37,409 nucleotides of DNA, taken from NCBI GenBank assembly GCA_947628205.1, contig CANQYX010000008.1, forward strand, positions 1 through 37,409, given 5' to 3'. Position 1 is the first letter of the stretch. Each line of letters starts with the position of its first letter. Positions 1 to 8,366 of this stretch are shown here, one piece after another. The position numbers and the translations under genes were made by a program. Under the pieces are notes generated by a model. It was not told where the DNA came from. It did no database searches and was given only the letters and a program-made list of their open reading frames with translations. This stretch comes from an uncultured Clostridia bacterium (lineage in GTDB: Bacteria; Bacillota; Clostridia; Christensenellales; UBA1242).

Positions 1-327
1 CCTTGCATTAGGTTAGACCATTTAACAAAAGAAGAACAACGCGCTTATGTTATTGCTCACAATTCAACAAATTTGGAGACAGGATTTGATGATGGAGTAC
101 TTTTTGACGAGTTAAAACAATTACAAAATTTTAATTTTGAAGATTTTGGGATTGATGCCGATAAATATTTAAAAACTTTTGTTAGAGTACAAGAAAGAGT
201 GCTAAAGCCAATTAGAAAAGTTCATTATTTAATTAGTTTAGATATAAACAAAAATGATGAAATTGCTTACTATATCAACAAAATTCAAAAAGTTGAAGGG
301 GTGGAAGTTGAAAGCACAACCAATTAA
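1..327 (+). CDS. ParB-like N-terminal domain protein, 5'-truncated by window edge
   Basis: Frame open from base 1: PCIRLDHLTKEEQRAYVIAHNSTNLETGFDDGVLFDELKQL..., resembling the ParB/Sulfiredoxin-like domain of phage/methylase-associated ParB proteins. Confidence 0.65.
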   Translation, partial: PCIRLDHLTKEEQRAYVIAHNSTNLETGFDDGVLFDELKQLQNFNFEDFGIDADKYLKTFVRVQERVLKPIRKVHYLISLDINKNDEIAYYINKIQKVEGVEVESTTN

Positions 328-856
328 AACCGATAATAAATCAATATCAAACAAAATTTTTATTAGAAAAGAGGCAATAAAAAATTTAACGGAAGTTAAA
401 GTTTTAGATTTGTTTGCTGGGCGAAATGTACTTTGGAACAATATACCCACTGATAAATATTTTGGGATTGATATTGTCGAGAATAAGGGAAAGAATTTGA
501 ATGTTGATACACGGAAAGCTTTTGATAATTTAGATTTATCACAATTTAATGTTATTGATTGCGATAGTTATGGAATTGCTTTCGATTTATACAAAAAATT
601 ATTTAAAAGAAAGGATTTAAATAGCGGAACAATAATAATTTATACTGCCATAACAAATGAATTTACAAAATTACAAAATGTGGCGAAAAAAGAATTTGGA
701 TTAGATAAATTTTATAATAAAGCACCTTCGTTGTTTAATGCGAAAGCAATAGAATTTTTCTATGATTTCTTATCTTTAAATGGAATAGAAAAAATAACAT
801 TTTACGCAATTAGAGATAAATTTGATAAACATTATGGATATTTTACTATAAAATAA
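254..856 (+). CDS. SAM-dependent methyltransferase-like protein (phage/accessory type)
   Basis: VLDLFAGRNVLW...YFGIDIVENKG...FNVIDCDSYGIAFD resembles class I MTase motifs; overlaps the ParB-like ORF. The true start may be TTG at 308, after GAAGGGG. Confidence 0.55.
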   Translation: MMKLLTISTKFKKLKGWKLKAQPIKTDNKSISNKIFIRKEAIKNLTEVKVLDLFAGRNVLWNNIPTDKYFGIDIVENKGKNLNVDTRKAFDNLDLSQFNVIDCDSYGIAFDLYKKLFKRKDLNSGTIIIYTAITNEFTKLQNVAKKEFGLDKFYNKAPSLFNAKAIEFFYDFLSLNGIEKITFYAIRDKFDKHYGYFTIK

Positions 857-890
857 ATTAAATTAAAAATTTTTATGCTATAATTATTAT

Positions 891-1733
891 ATGAGTGTTA
901 TTTATAAGCCAACTGGCATGGCGAGGGAATATAGCCCTTATGCGCTAAACATTTATATTGGGTGTACGCATAGGTGCAGATATTGTTATGCGCCCCACAC
1001 TTTGCAAAAGAAGGGTGAGGATTATTTTGGCAAGCCCGAACCCAGAAAAAATATTTTAAAATTGCTAGAGCAAGATTTAAAGAAAAACACATACACCGAG
1101 CAAGTTTTGCTTTCTTTTGTTGGCGATTGTTATTGCGATAGTGCGGACAATGGCGAAACTGTGCGAGAAGTTTTAAAAATGCTAAACGCATATAAAGTGC
1201 CTGTTGCGGTTTTAAGCAAGGGCGGAAAGAAAATGCTAAGGGATTTAGATTTGTTTAAAGATTTTGGAGATAGAATTACTGTTGGCACAACATTAACATT
1301 TTTGGATGAAAAGAAAAGTAAATTTTGGGAACCTTTTGCAAGTTTGCCAAGCGAAAGATTAGAAACTCTTAAAATCTTGCACGAAAATGGCATAAAAACC
1401 TTTGCAAGTTTTGAGCCGACCATCGAGCCGAAGGAAAGTTTAAAACTTATTCGCAAAACACTTGAAATGAATTGTGTTGACCACTACAAAATTGGCAAAT
1501 TGAACAATTGTGGAAATGAAGATAAGTGGCAGGATTGGGGGAAATACTTGCAAGATTGCCTAACCCTTCTTCGCCCAACAAACAAGCAAGTTTATTACAA
1601 AGCTTGTTTGCGTGCCTTTGCCCCAAACCTTGAATTGACCCCACAAGAAAAAGACCCCGATGCCTACATAGTCCGCACCACCAAGCCCGAGCAATTAAAT
1701 TTGTTTAAGGATAATAAAAACGAAAGATTTTGA
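891..1733 (+). CDS. Radical SAM protein, SPL (spore photoproduct lyase-like) family
   Basis: YSPYALNIYIGCTHRCRYCYAPHTL: CxxxCxxC radical SAM cluster motif in SPL-like context. Confidence 0.85.
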   Translation: MSVIYKPTGMAREYSPYALNIYIGCTHRCRYCYAPHTLQKKGEDYFGKPEPRKNILKLLEQDLKKNTYTEQVLLSFVGDCYCDSADNGETVREVLKMLNAYKVPVAVLSKGGKKMLRDLDLFKDFGDRITVGTTLTFLDEKKSKFWEPFASLPSERLETLKILHENGIKTFASFEPTIEPKESLKLIRKTLEMNCVDHYKIGKLNNCGNEDKWQDWGKYLQDCLTLLRPTNKQVYYKACLRAFAPNLELTPQEKDPDAYIVRTTKPEQLNLFKDNKNERF

Positions 1734-1808
1734 AATGTAAAAAAGATAAAATAACACACAAAAACACACGCCAAAATTTGTTAAAATTTAACAACACAAA
1801 AAACATTT

Positions 1809-1936
1809 CGTTAGAAATCCGTTAGAAATCCGTTAGAAAAGTGGAATTTTCGTAAAATTTTAGAGTGTTTATACGTCCTTAAAAAGATATAAATTTGGGC
1901 AAAAATTGGGCTTTCTAACGGAGGTCGTTAGAAAAA
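1809..1936. repeat. CGTTAGAAATC short direct repeats (3 tandem + 1 distal) with one inverted copy
   Basis: CGTTAGAAATC at 1809-1819 and 1820-1830, CGTTAGAAAA at 1831-1840, CGTTAGAAAAA at 1926-1936; inverted TTTCTAACG at 1912-1920. Confidence 0.8.
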
Positions 1937-2030
1937 ATATTTTTAACAAAAAAACAAACAACCCCTTAAAAACATCTGTCATCAGGGCTCCCACGAGACG
2001 AATGTTGAAGTGGGATAAAGTGGGCAATTG

Positions 2031-2087
2031 CCTATAAAATAAGGGAACGCACACTTGCGTTCCCAATAAAAAAGGGCACATTGCCCA
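2031..2087 (-). terminator. Tandem rho-independent terminators downstream of tRNA-Leu
   Basis: Minus strand: GGGCAATGTGCCCTTTTTT (2068-2087) then GGGAACGCAAGTGTGCGTTCCC + TTATTTTAT (hairpin 2043-2064). Confidence 0.7.
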
Positions 2088-2088
2088 C

Positions 2089-2174
2089 TGGTGGCGGTGG
2101 TCGGGGTCGAACCGACATGATATTGCTATCGGCAGATTTTGAGTCTGCTGCGTCTGCCATTTCGCCACACCGCC
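2089..2174 (-). tRNA. tRNA-Leu (CAA), CCA encoded
   Basis: Minus strand GGCGGTGTGGCGAAATGGCAGACGCAGCAGACTCAAAATCTGC...GTCGGTTCGACCCCGACCACCGCCACCA; anticodon loop CTCAAAA. Confidence 0.95.
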
Positions 2175-2189
2175 ATTTTTAAATTTTTT

Positions 2190-2246
2190 AGGGCAAACCT
2201 CGCAGGATTTTGAGTCTTGTGCGTCTGCCATTTCGCCACACTGGCA
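2190..2246 (-). pseudogene. Truncated tRNA-Leu copy (5' acceptor, D-arm, anticodon arm, start of variable arm)
   Basis: Minus strand GCCAGTGTGGCGAAATGGCAGACGCACAAGACTCAAAATCCTGCGAGGTTTGCCC, then AT-rich sequence; no T-arm or 3' acceptor. Confidence 0.8.
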
Positions 2247-2375
2247 TATTAAGTTTTTGAGGAAGACACACAAGAATTTAAGGGTTCCCATAAAACGCAA
2301 GTTTTTGGGGAAAAGGAGCAACACGCCCAAAAGCGTAATTTGCGTTTAGCAAATAACCAAAGGGCGGGGTTGTGA

Positions 2376-2403
2376 CGAGCGTCTGCCATTTCGCCACACC
2401 GGC
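2376..2403 (-). pseudogene. Second truncated tRNA-Leu copy (acceptor + D-arm only)
   Basis: Minus strand GCCGGTGTGGCGAAATGGCAGACGC, then diverges into non-tRNA sequence. Confidence 0.75.
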
Positions 2404-2489
2404 AAGTATTTAAATCTTTACAATAAAAACATTAAATTTTTATTGACTGCTTAATAATAACATATTTTTTTGCATTTTGCAAGAGTTTT

Positions 2490-2780
2490 TGCAAAATTTT
2501 TTCAATTTAGAAATAAATGGGACGGAGAACGCAAAAAAAATAAATTGGAAACTTTTGCATCTCTTTTTTGCAAAATTTTTTCAATTTAGAAATAAATGGG
2601 ACGGAGAACGCAAAAAAAAATAAATTGGAAACTTTTGCATCTCTTTTTTGCAAAATTTTTTCAATTTACGAACAAAACTAGCTGGAGAACGCAAAAAGAA
2701 TAAATTGGAAACTTTTGCATCTCTTTTTGCAAAATTTTTCAATTTAGAAATAAATGGGACGGAGAACGCGAAAAATTTTT
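2490..2780. repeat. ~77-81 bp tandem repeat (about 3.7 units), each with an imperfect inverted repeat
   Basis: GGAGAACGC at 2524, 2603, 2684 and 2761 (spacing 79, 81, 77); arms GCAAAATTTTTTCAATTTA / TAAATTGGAAACTTTTGC flank the conserved centre. Confidence 0.9.
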
Positions 2781-2789
2781 AATAAAATT

Positions 2790-3209
2790 TTAAAGCCCTT
2801 TTAATTTTTGATTATTTTCTAATTCTTTAATTAGAATTTCTGCATTTTTATAGATTTGAGAGTTCTCATTGTGCCGAGAGGCAATATCCTCAAGCCGTTT
2901 TTTGAAAGAAACAAATTCACCATAAAAATTTATGTGCATATCGCACCAATTTAATAAATCTAGGGCTGCAGATGAATAGTTGCAGTTTGGCACGCCGTGA
3001 AATTCAACCTCTTTTGCGTATTTATAATTTTGTGTTTTTAAAAATTCTCCGCCCGCAAATTCGTGGTTGGTTTTATCAATTTCATATCCAACATCATGTA
3101 GCAAACCAAGCAAAAACATTTCGTTTTCGTCTAAGTTCAGTTTGCTTGCCTTTTTCTTCATCAGTTCGGCAACTTTGTAAATATGATTTAATTTATTTTT
3201 ATCAATCAT
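2790..3209 (-). CDS. HD-domain protein (putative phosphohydrolase)
   Basis: MFLLGLLHDVGYEIDKTNHEFAGGEFL: HD motif. Confidence 0.75.
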   Translation of the reverse strand: MIDKNKLNHIYKVAELMKKKASKLNLDENEMFLLGLLHDVGYEIDKTNHEFAGGEFLKTQNYKYAKEVEFHGVPNCNYSSAALDLLNWCDMHINFYGEFVSFKKRLEDIASRHNENSQIYKNAEILIKELENNQKLKGL

Positions 3210-3300
3210 AAATTTATAATAACATAAAATTTAAATTTTTCAAAAAAATATGAAGCCGAAAACATTTTCTATTTTTTTATAATTGTGCTATAATAACATT

Positions 3301-5820
3301 ATGGAAAAATTTGTTGTTGTAGATGGAAATAATTTGGCGTTTAGGTGTTTTTATGCACTGCCAATGCTTAGAAGTTTATCTGGTAAACCTTGCAATGCGA
3401 TTTATGGTTTTTTGAACACCATTTTAAATGTTATAACGGGTGAAAAACCAAAATATTTTGCATGCGTTTTTGATGCGGGCAAGCACACTTTTCGCCATGA
3501 TTTATATCCTGCTTATAAAGGCACGCGCGATGCCACACCGGATGAGCTTAAAGAGCAGTTCCCCGTGCTTAAAGAGCTTTTAAACACAATGGGCATTAAA
3601 ACGCTTGAGATGCAAGACATAGAGGCGGACGACATAATCGGCACAATAACACGCAAATTCAATCAAAACTTTTTTGTTCTTTCTGGCGATAAAGATTTGT
3701 TGCAGCTTATTAACGATAACACCACAGTTTATATGCCCCAGCGCGGAAGTTATAGTTTAACTAAAGTTGATGAGCCGGCTCTAAAAAATTTGTTTAATTT
3801 AAAACCATGTCAAGTTATTGAAATTAAATCGCTAATGGGCGATAGTTCGGACAACATCCCCGGAGTGCCCGGAATTGGCAAAATCGGCGCGCAAAAATTG
3901 ATTGACGAATTTGATAATTTGGATAACGTATACAGCAATATAGATAAAATAACTGGTTCAACGCGCAAAAAATTGGAAGAGGGGAAGGATATGGCCTATC
4001 TTTCCAAAAAACTTGCCACAATAAAACTTGATGTGGATTTAAATTGCACGTTGAAAGATTTTGAATTTAAAATGCCGTTTAATGAACAGGCGTACGATAT
4101 GTTGTATGAGTTAGATTTTAAATCCATTTTAAACAAAAAAGAGCTTTTCGTTCGGTCGGTGGAAACGCGCAATTTTGAAAAATTATCTTGTCCAATAAAG
4201 GAAATTGTTACCCAACAGGATTTTGAACAAATGTTATCCTCACTTGGTCAATCTTTTGCGGTAAATAACGATTTGTTAACATTAAATTTTGCAACGGATG
4301 GCGTTGAATATTTAATTTATCCACATAGCGAAGTTTTTAACAACAATCTAAACACATTGCGAGATTTGTTTTTGGGCGACAAACAAAAAATTTGTTTTGA
4401 TGCCAAAGCGTTGATGCATTTTTTGGCCGATTTTAACATAGAAATGAAGAATTATTTTGACCTATCCATTGCAATTTATATTGCCAATGAAATGGATGCT
4501 GAAATTTCGCTTGACGATGCATTAAAACTTAACAATATTTTAACTGATGCCAAGGCAAATGCGCTTTTTAAATTAAAGCAAAAATATATAACAAAACTTA
4601 TAAACAATTCTCAACTTAAATTGTATAGCGAAATTGAGTTGCCATTAGTTAAAGTGCTTTTTGAAATGGAACAGGCAGGCATAAAGATTGATGTGGAACA
4701 AATAAAAATTTTAAGCAAGGCCTATCATGAAGAGGTTAAAGAGGTTACAGCAAAAATTTACGAGCTTGCAGGTGGCGAATTTAATTTGAACAGCCCAAAG
4801 CAATTGCAACAAATTTTGTTTGAAAAACTAGGCATTGAATATAAAGGTAAAAAGGGAACGGGCATTGAAATATTGAACGCAATTGCCTATAAGCATGAAA
4901 TTGTAAACTATATAATAAGGTTTAGAAAAATTTCAAAACTTATTAGCACATATTTAGACGGCATGTTAAATTTTGTGTCGGCCGATGGCAAAATTCACAC
5001 CACATTCATGCAACGAACAACATCAACTGGCAGACTCAGCAGTCGTGAACCAAATTTGCAAAATTTACCAATTAGAGATGATGAGGGCAGAGAACTTAGA
5101 AAAATGTTTTCCAGTTCGTTTGAAGGTGGCACAATGATAAGCGCGGATTACAATCAAATTGAATTGCGTTTAATGGCCAATTTTTCAAAAGATGAAAATA
5201 TGATTGCGGATTATTTGGCAGGGCACGACATACACTCGGCAACGGCAAGCAAAATATATAACAAACCAATAAGCGAAATAACAATGAAAGAACGCAGAAC
5301 GGCCAAAATTGTAAACTTTGGAATAATTTATGGAATAAGCGCATTTGGTTTAAGTCAAAATTTAGGATGTTCGTCAAAAGAAGCCAACGCGTTTATAAAA
5401 AAATATATGGCAGTTTATCCGCGCATATCTGAGTATGAACAAAAATGCATAGACACAGCGCGCGAAAAGGGCTACATTTCCACAATTATGGGCAGGGTTA
5501 GGCATATTCCAGACATTAATGCGTCTAATCATAACATGCGCTCGTTTGCCGAGCGCGTTGCCAAAAACACGCCTTTGCAGGGCAGTGCAAGCGACATTAT
5601 TAAAATTGCCATGATTAAAGTTTTTAACCGCATGCAAGAAGAAGGGCTAAAAAGCAAATTGGTGCTTCAAATTCACGATGAACTTATTGTGGATTGCTAT
5701 CCGGGAGAAAGCGAAAAAATTAAACAAATTTTAAAAACCGAAATGGAAGCGGTGGTCAATTTAACAGTTCCACTTTTGGTTGAAGTGGGCGAGGGCAGAA
5801 CACTTTATGATGCAAAATAA
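3301..5820 (+). CDS. polA: DNA polymerase I (family A)
   Basis: 5'-nuclease domain (DGNNLAFRCFYALP, GDSSDNIPGVPGIG) and pol motifs (TSTGRLSSREPNLQNLPIR, ISADYNQIELRLMA, RRTAKIVNFGIIYG, LQIHDELIVD). Start at ATG 3301, not 3283. Confidence 0.97.
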   Translation: MEKFVVVDGNNLAFRCFYALPMLRSLSGKPCNAIYGFLNTILNVITGEKPKYFACVFDAGKHTFRHDLYPAYKGTRDATPDELKEQFPVLKELLNTMGIKTLEMQDIEADDIIGTITRKFNQNFFVLSGDKDLLQLINDNTTVYMPQRGSYSLTKVDEPALKNLFNLKPCQVIEIKSLMGDSSDNIPGVPGIGKIGAQKLIDEFDNLDNVYSNIDKITGSTRKKLEEGKDMAYLSKKLATIKLDVDLNCTLKDFEFKMPFNEQAYDMLYELDFKSILNKKELFVRSVETRNFEKLSCPIKEIVTQQDFEQMLSSLGQSFAVNNDLLTLNFATDGVEYLIYPHSEVFNNNLNTLRDLFLGDKQKICFDAKALMHFLADFNIEMKNYFDLSIAIYIANEMDAEISLDDALKLNNILTDAKANALFKLKQKYITKLINNSQLKLYSEIELPLVKVLFEMEQAGIKIDVEQIKILSKAYHEEVKEVTAKIYELAGGEFNLNSPKQLQQILFEKLGIEYKGKKGTGIEILNAIAYKHEIVNYIIRFRKISKLISTYLDGMLNFVSADGKIHTTFMQRTTSTGRLSSREPNLQNLPIRDDEGRELRKMFSSSFEGGTMISADYNQIELRLMANFSKDENMIADYLAGHDIHSATASKIYNKPISEITMKERRTAKIVNFGIIYGISAFGLSQNLGCSSKEANAFIKKYMAVYPRISEYEQKCIDTAREKGYISTIMGRVRHIPDINASNHNMRSFAERVAKNTPLQGSASDIIKIAMIKVFNRMQEEGLKSKLVLQIHDELIVDCYPGESEKIKQILKTEMEAVVNLTVPLLVEVGEGRTLYDAK

Positions 5821-5917
5821 CAAAATTTTGCATCTTTTTTTTGAAAAACGTGTCTTTTTTTGCCAAAACAAAAAAAATTATTTGCATTTTTAAAAATTTT
5901 ATTTAAAATAAATATTG

Positions 5918-7255
5918 ATGACAAACGAAGAAAGAAAAATTTTATACATGAACCGCAACATTAAAATGTATCCCCCATTTTTAGCGTTAATTTGGGACGT
6001 GCTTTTTGTTTGGACAATCTCCACTTTATTTTTTACCAACCAAAAAGGGTTAAGTTACAGCCAATGCATGATGATTGAAACAATTTTAACCTTTTCTGCC
6101 TGCATAATGTGCATTCCAGTTACTAAGTTGTTTGAAAAAATTACGCCAATCAAATCGTTGCGCTGTGGTTTGGTGGGTTATGCGGCATTTTTAATTCTTT
6201 GCATTTTTGGCAACAAATATGTAGTTATGATTGCGCCAGTTTTTTTGGCGTTTGGCTATTGCGTTTTAAGCGTAAAGGGCAACCCACTTTTAACTGATAG
6301 TTTATCTGAGGTTAAAAGGGATAAAGAATACAACAAAATTTATGGCAAAGGGTTAAGCATTTATTATACGCTAGAAGCGGTTGGCGCGGTTGTTATTAGT
6401 TATGTTTATAGTATAAACCCATATTTAACTTTTTATATTTCACTTGGTTGCGTTGTGCTTGCCTTTTTATATTCATTTTTGTTTAAAGAGCCAATAAAAT
6501 TTCAAGAAAAAAATGTGGCAATAGATGGCAAAGTTGTGGATGAAAACAGCCAATCCGCGCAAATAAACGATAAACCAAAGAAAAAGCGCACGGATAGTTA
6601 TATTAAAATTTTATCTTCCGCTTTTGTAATTTCACTTTTGCTATATTCATTTATGTTTAGGGGCTTGGCATCAATAGACACTGGCGCATTCAAAATTTAT
6701 TTGCAACATCTAACCGATGCCAAAATTTTGCCAATTTGGGCGTTTGGCTGCATTTTTGGAATAATGAGAATTTGCACCGCACTTTCTAACAAATATCAGT
6801 TTAAATATAATCTTAAATTTGGCGTTAGAAGTTTAATTATATTTAACGTTTTGCTTGTGCTGACAATTTTGTTAAATGGCGTTATGTTTATTGTTGCGCC
6901 AACAAATATAGTGTCAATTTTTGTAATTATTATTTCTTCTTGCATTATGTGTTCGCTGCGCACGCCAAACTTCATTTTTGTAACCAACTATATGCAGGTT
7001 TGCACGCCACCAAGAAATTTGGAAAAATTGTATGCGGTCAGCACAGTTGTGCAATATCTGGGCTACGCAATAATGAGTGCAATTTTCTCCGGCTTGCTGG
7101 GTGCATTTAACGATAATTATGGCTATTCCATGCTAACATATCTCGCAATAAGTTTGCCACTTGTAATAGGAGCCACAATTTTCTTTATCCGCATGCTAAC
7201 AAAAAAACACGCACAAAAATTTACAATAATTAAACCTGAATATACCGAAGATTAA
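5918..7255 (+). CDS. MFS-like multi-pass membrane transporter
   Basis: About 12 hydrophobic segments; ATG at 5918. Confidence 0.65.
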   Translation: MTNEERKILYMNRNIKMYPPFLALIWDVLFVWTISTLFFTNQKGLSYSQCMMIETILTFSACIMCIPVTKLFEKITPIKSLRCGLVGYAAFLILCIFGNKYVVMIAPVFLAFGYCVLSVKGNPLLTDSLSEVKRDKEYNKIYGKGLSIYYTLEAVGAVVISYVYSINPYLTFYISLGCVVLAFLYSFLFKEPIKFQEKNVAIDGKVVDENSQSAQINDKPKKKRTDSYIKILSSAFVISLLLYSFMFRGLASIDTGAFKIYLQHLTDAKILPIWAFGCIFGIMRICTALSNKYQFKYNLKFGVRSLIIFNVLLVLTILLNGVMFIVAPTNIVSIFVIIISSCIMCSLRTPNFIFVTNYMQVCTPPRNLEKLYAVSTVVQYLGYAIMSAIFSGLLGAFNDNYGYSMLTYLAISLPLVIGATIFFIRMLTKKHAQKFTIIKPEYTED

Positions 7256-7284
7256 AAAAAGGGCGAATAGCCCTTATTTTTTAT
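7256..7284. terminator. Bidirectional terminator shared by the transporter (+) and SRP RNA (-)
   Basis: AAAAAAAGGGCGAATAGCCCTTATTTTTTAT: GGGC/GCCC hairpin with A-tract and T-tract flanks. Confidence 0.75.
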
Positions 7285-7551
7285 GGTAAGTTGCACCTCG
7301 TACATTGAAACAAGTTAATTGCTGGCATAAACCTGTTACACTCCATCAAAGCAACCCTATAGCACATATCGTATCCTTCTTAATGCTGCTGCCTTCCGGC
7401 CCTGACATGATTCGTAGGGCAATATTGTATAAGACCTTGATTTCATCATGCATCAAGCTTACTCAACACAACCAAGCTTGCCCCGCTGTATGCATTCAGC
7501 CCCACTGTAGCGGATTGTGGGCAACAGGGCACCGCTAGCTCCCCGCCTAGT
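7285..7551 (-). ncRNA. ffs: Signal recognition particle RNA, large bacterial (Alu-domain-containing) type
   Basis: Minus strand CTAGGCGGGGAGCTAGCGGTGCCCTGTTGCCCACAATCCGC...GGGGCTGAATGC...CATGTCAGGGCCGGAAGGCAGCAGCATTAAG: Firmicutes SRP RNA signatures. Confidence 0.92.
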
Positions 7552-7564
7552 ACAACTTAATTTT

Positions 7565-7592
7565 ATTATAGCACAAATAAAAAATTTTTCAA
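7565..7592 (-). promoter_or_regulatory. Sigma-A type promoter for SRP RNA
   Basis: Minus strand TTGAAA-N16-TATAAT, extended -10 (TGCTATAAT). Confidence 0.65.
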
Positions 7593-7701
7593 CCTATTTT
7601 AAAAAAAATTTTAAAAAGTGCAAAAATTCAGCAAAAATTTTTAATTTACCTATTGACGAACTCAAAGTTTTGTGCTAATATTAACAAAAGGAGAGGTGAA
7701 A

Positions 7702-8292
7702 ATGGAAAATCAGTTAACAAATTCTAATCTCGACACAAACGATATAACTTACGCTTCGCTTTATGCGTATCTTTTTAACAATGTTTTAAATGGCTACAAA
7801 ATTATATTTTATCCGGATGTAAGTGCCAGAATAAGAAATTTAAGGTTTGACTTTTCCGAATTTGAAAGTCATCCACTAACCCATTTTGTAACAAAAAACG
7901 AAACAGGCAAAATTTTAATTAATGGTTCCTATTATAAAGTGGATCAGCAATTATTTAGAGTGTTAAACATTGCCGCTTTTGAATATTTGTCAAGAATGGT
8001 TAAAAAATATGAATTAGTTAATGTTGGCTTAAACAGCGAGGAAACTGGCGAGGCATATAGAAATCAATTTATAAAATCTATTAAAAAAGAGTTAAAGCAA
8101 CATTATAATTTTAAGCGCGTGCAAATCGATGCAAATCATTACGAATTCAGTTTTATTAACAAACAAGATTATGTAAATTCTTGCATAAATTCCGCCATTT
8201 TAAACGCGTGCTTATTGATGCTTAAAGATTCAACTGTTTATTACGATTATGCACACATCAAACCTTCAACCGACCAAACAAACAATTGCTAA
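7702..8292 (+). CDS. Hypothetical protein
   Basis: ATG 7702 after AAGGAGAGGTG; terminator GGGGCAAACGCCCTTTTTT immediately downstream. Confidence 0.75.
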   Translation: MENQLTNSNLDTNDITYASLYAYLFNNVLNGYKIIFYPDVSARIRNLRFDFSEFESHPLTHFVTKNETGKILINGSYYKVDQQLFRVLNIAAFEYLSRMVKKYELVNVGLNSEETGEAYRNQFIKSIKKELKQHYNFKRVQIDANHYEFSFINKQDYVNSCINSAILNACLLMLKDSTVYYDYAHIKPSTDQTNNC

Positions 8293-8301
8293 AATTTATT
8301 T

Positions 8302-8320
8302 GGGGCAAACGCCCTTTTTT
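8302..8320 (+). terminator. Rho-independent terminator
   Basis: GGGGCAAACGCCCTTTTTT. Confidence 0.65.
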
Positions 8321-8366
8321 GTTTGTAAATTTCTTAGTTTTTGTTATAATAATTACAGGAGATTGT

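Noticed and set aside
898-1644. Minus-strand ORFs antisense to the SPL gene
   Set aside because: Shadow ORFs of a clear radical SAM gene.
1869-2330. Minus-strand ORF of 153 aa
   Set aside because: Spans tRNA-Leu, its truncated copies and terminators (CGEMADAQDSKSC, GGVAKWQTQQTQNLP are translated tRNA).
2490-2780. Possible CRISPR array
   Set aside because: Units are contiguous tandem repeats with no unique spacers and no cas genes in the window.
7305-7538. Plus-strand ORF of 77 aa
   Set aside because: Antisense to the SRP RNA; no SD.
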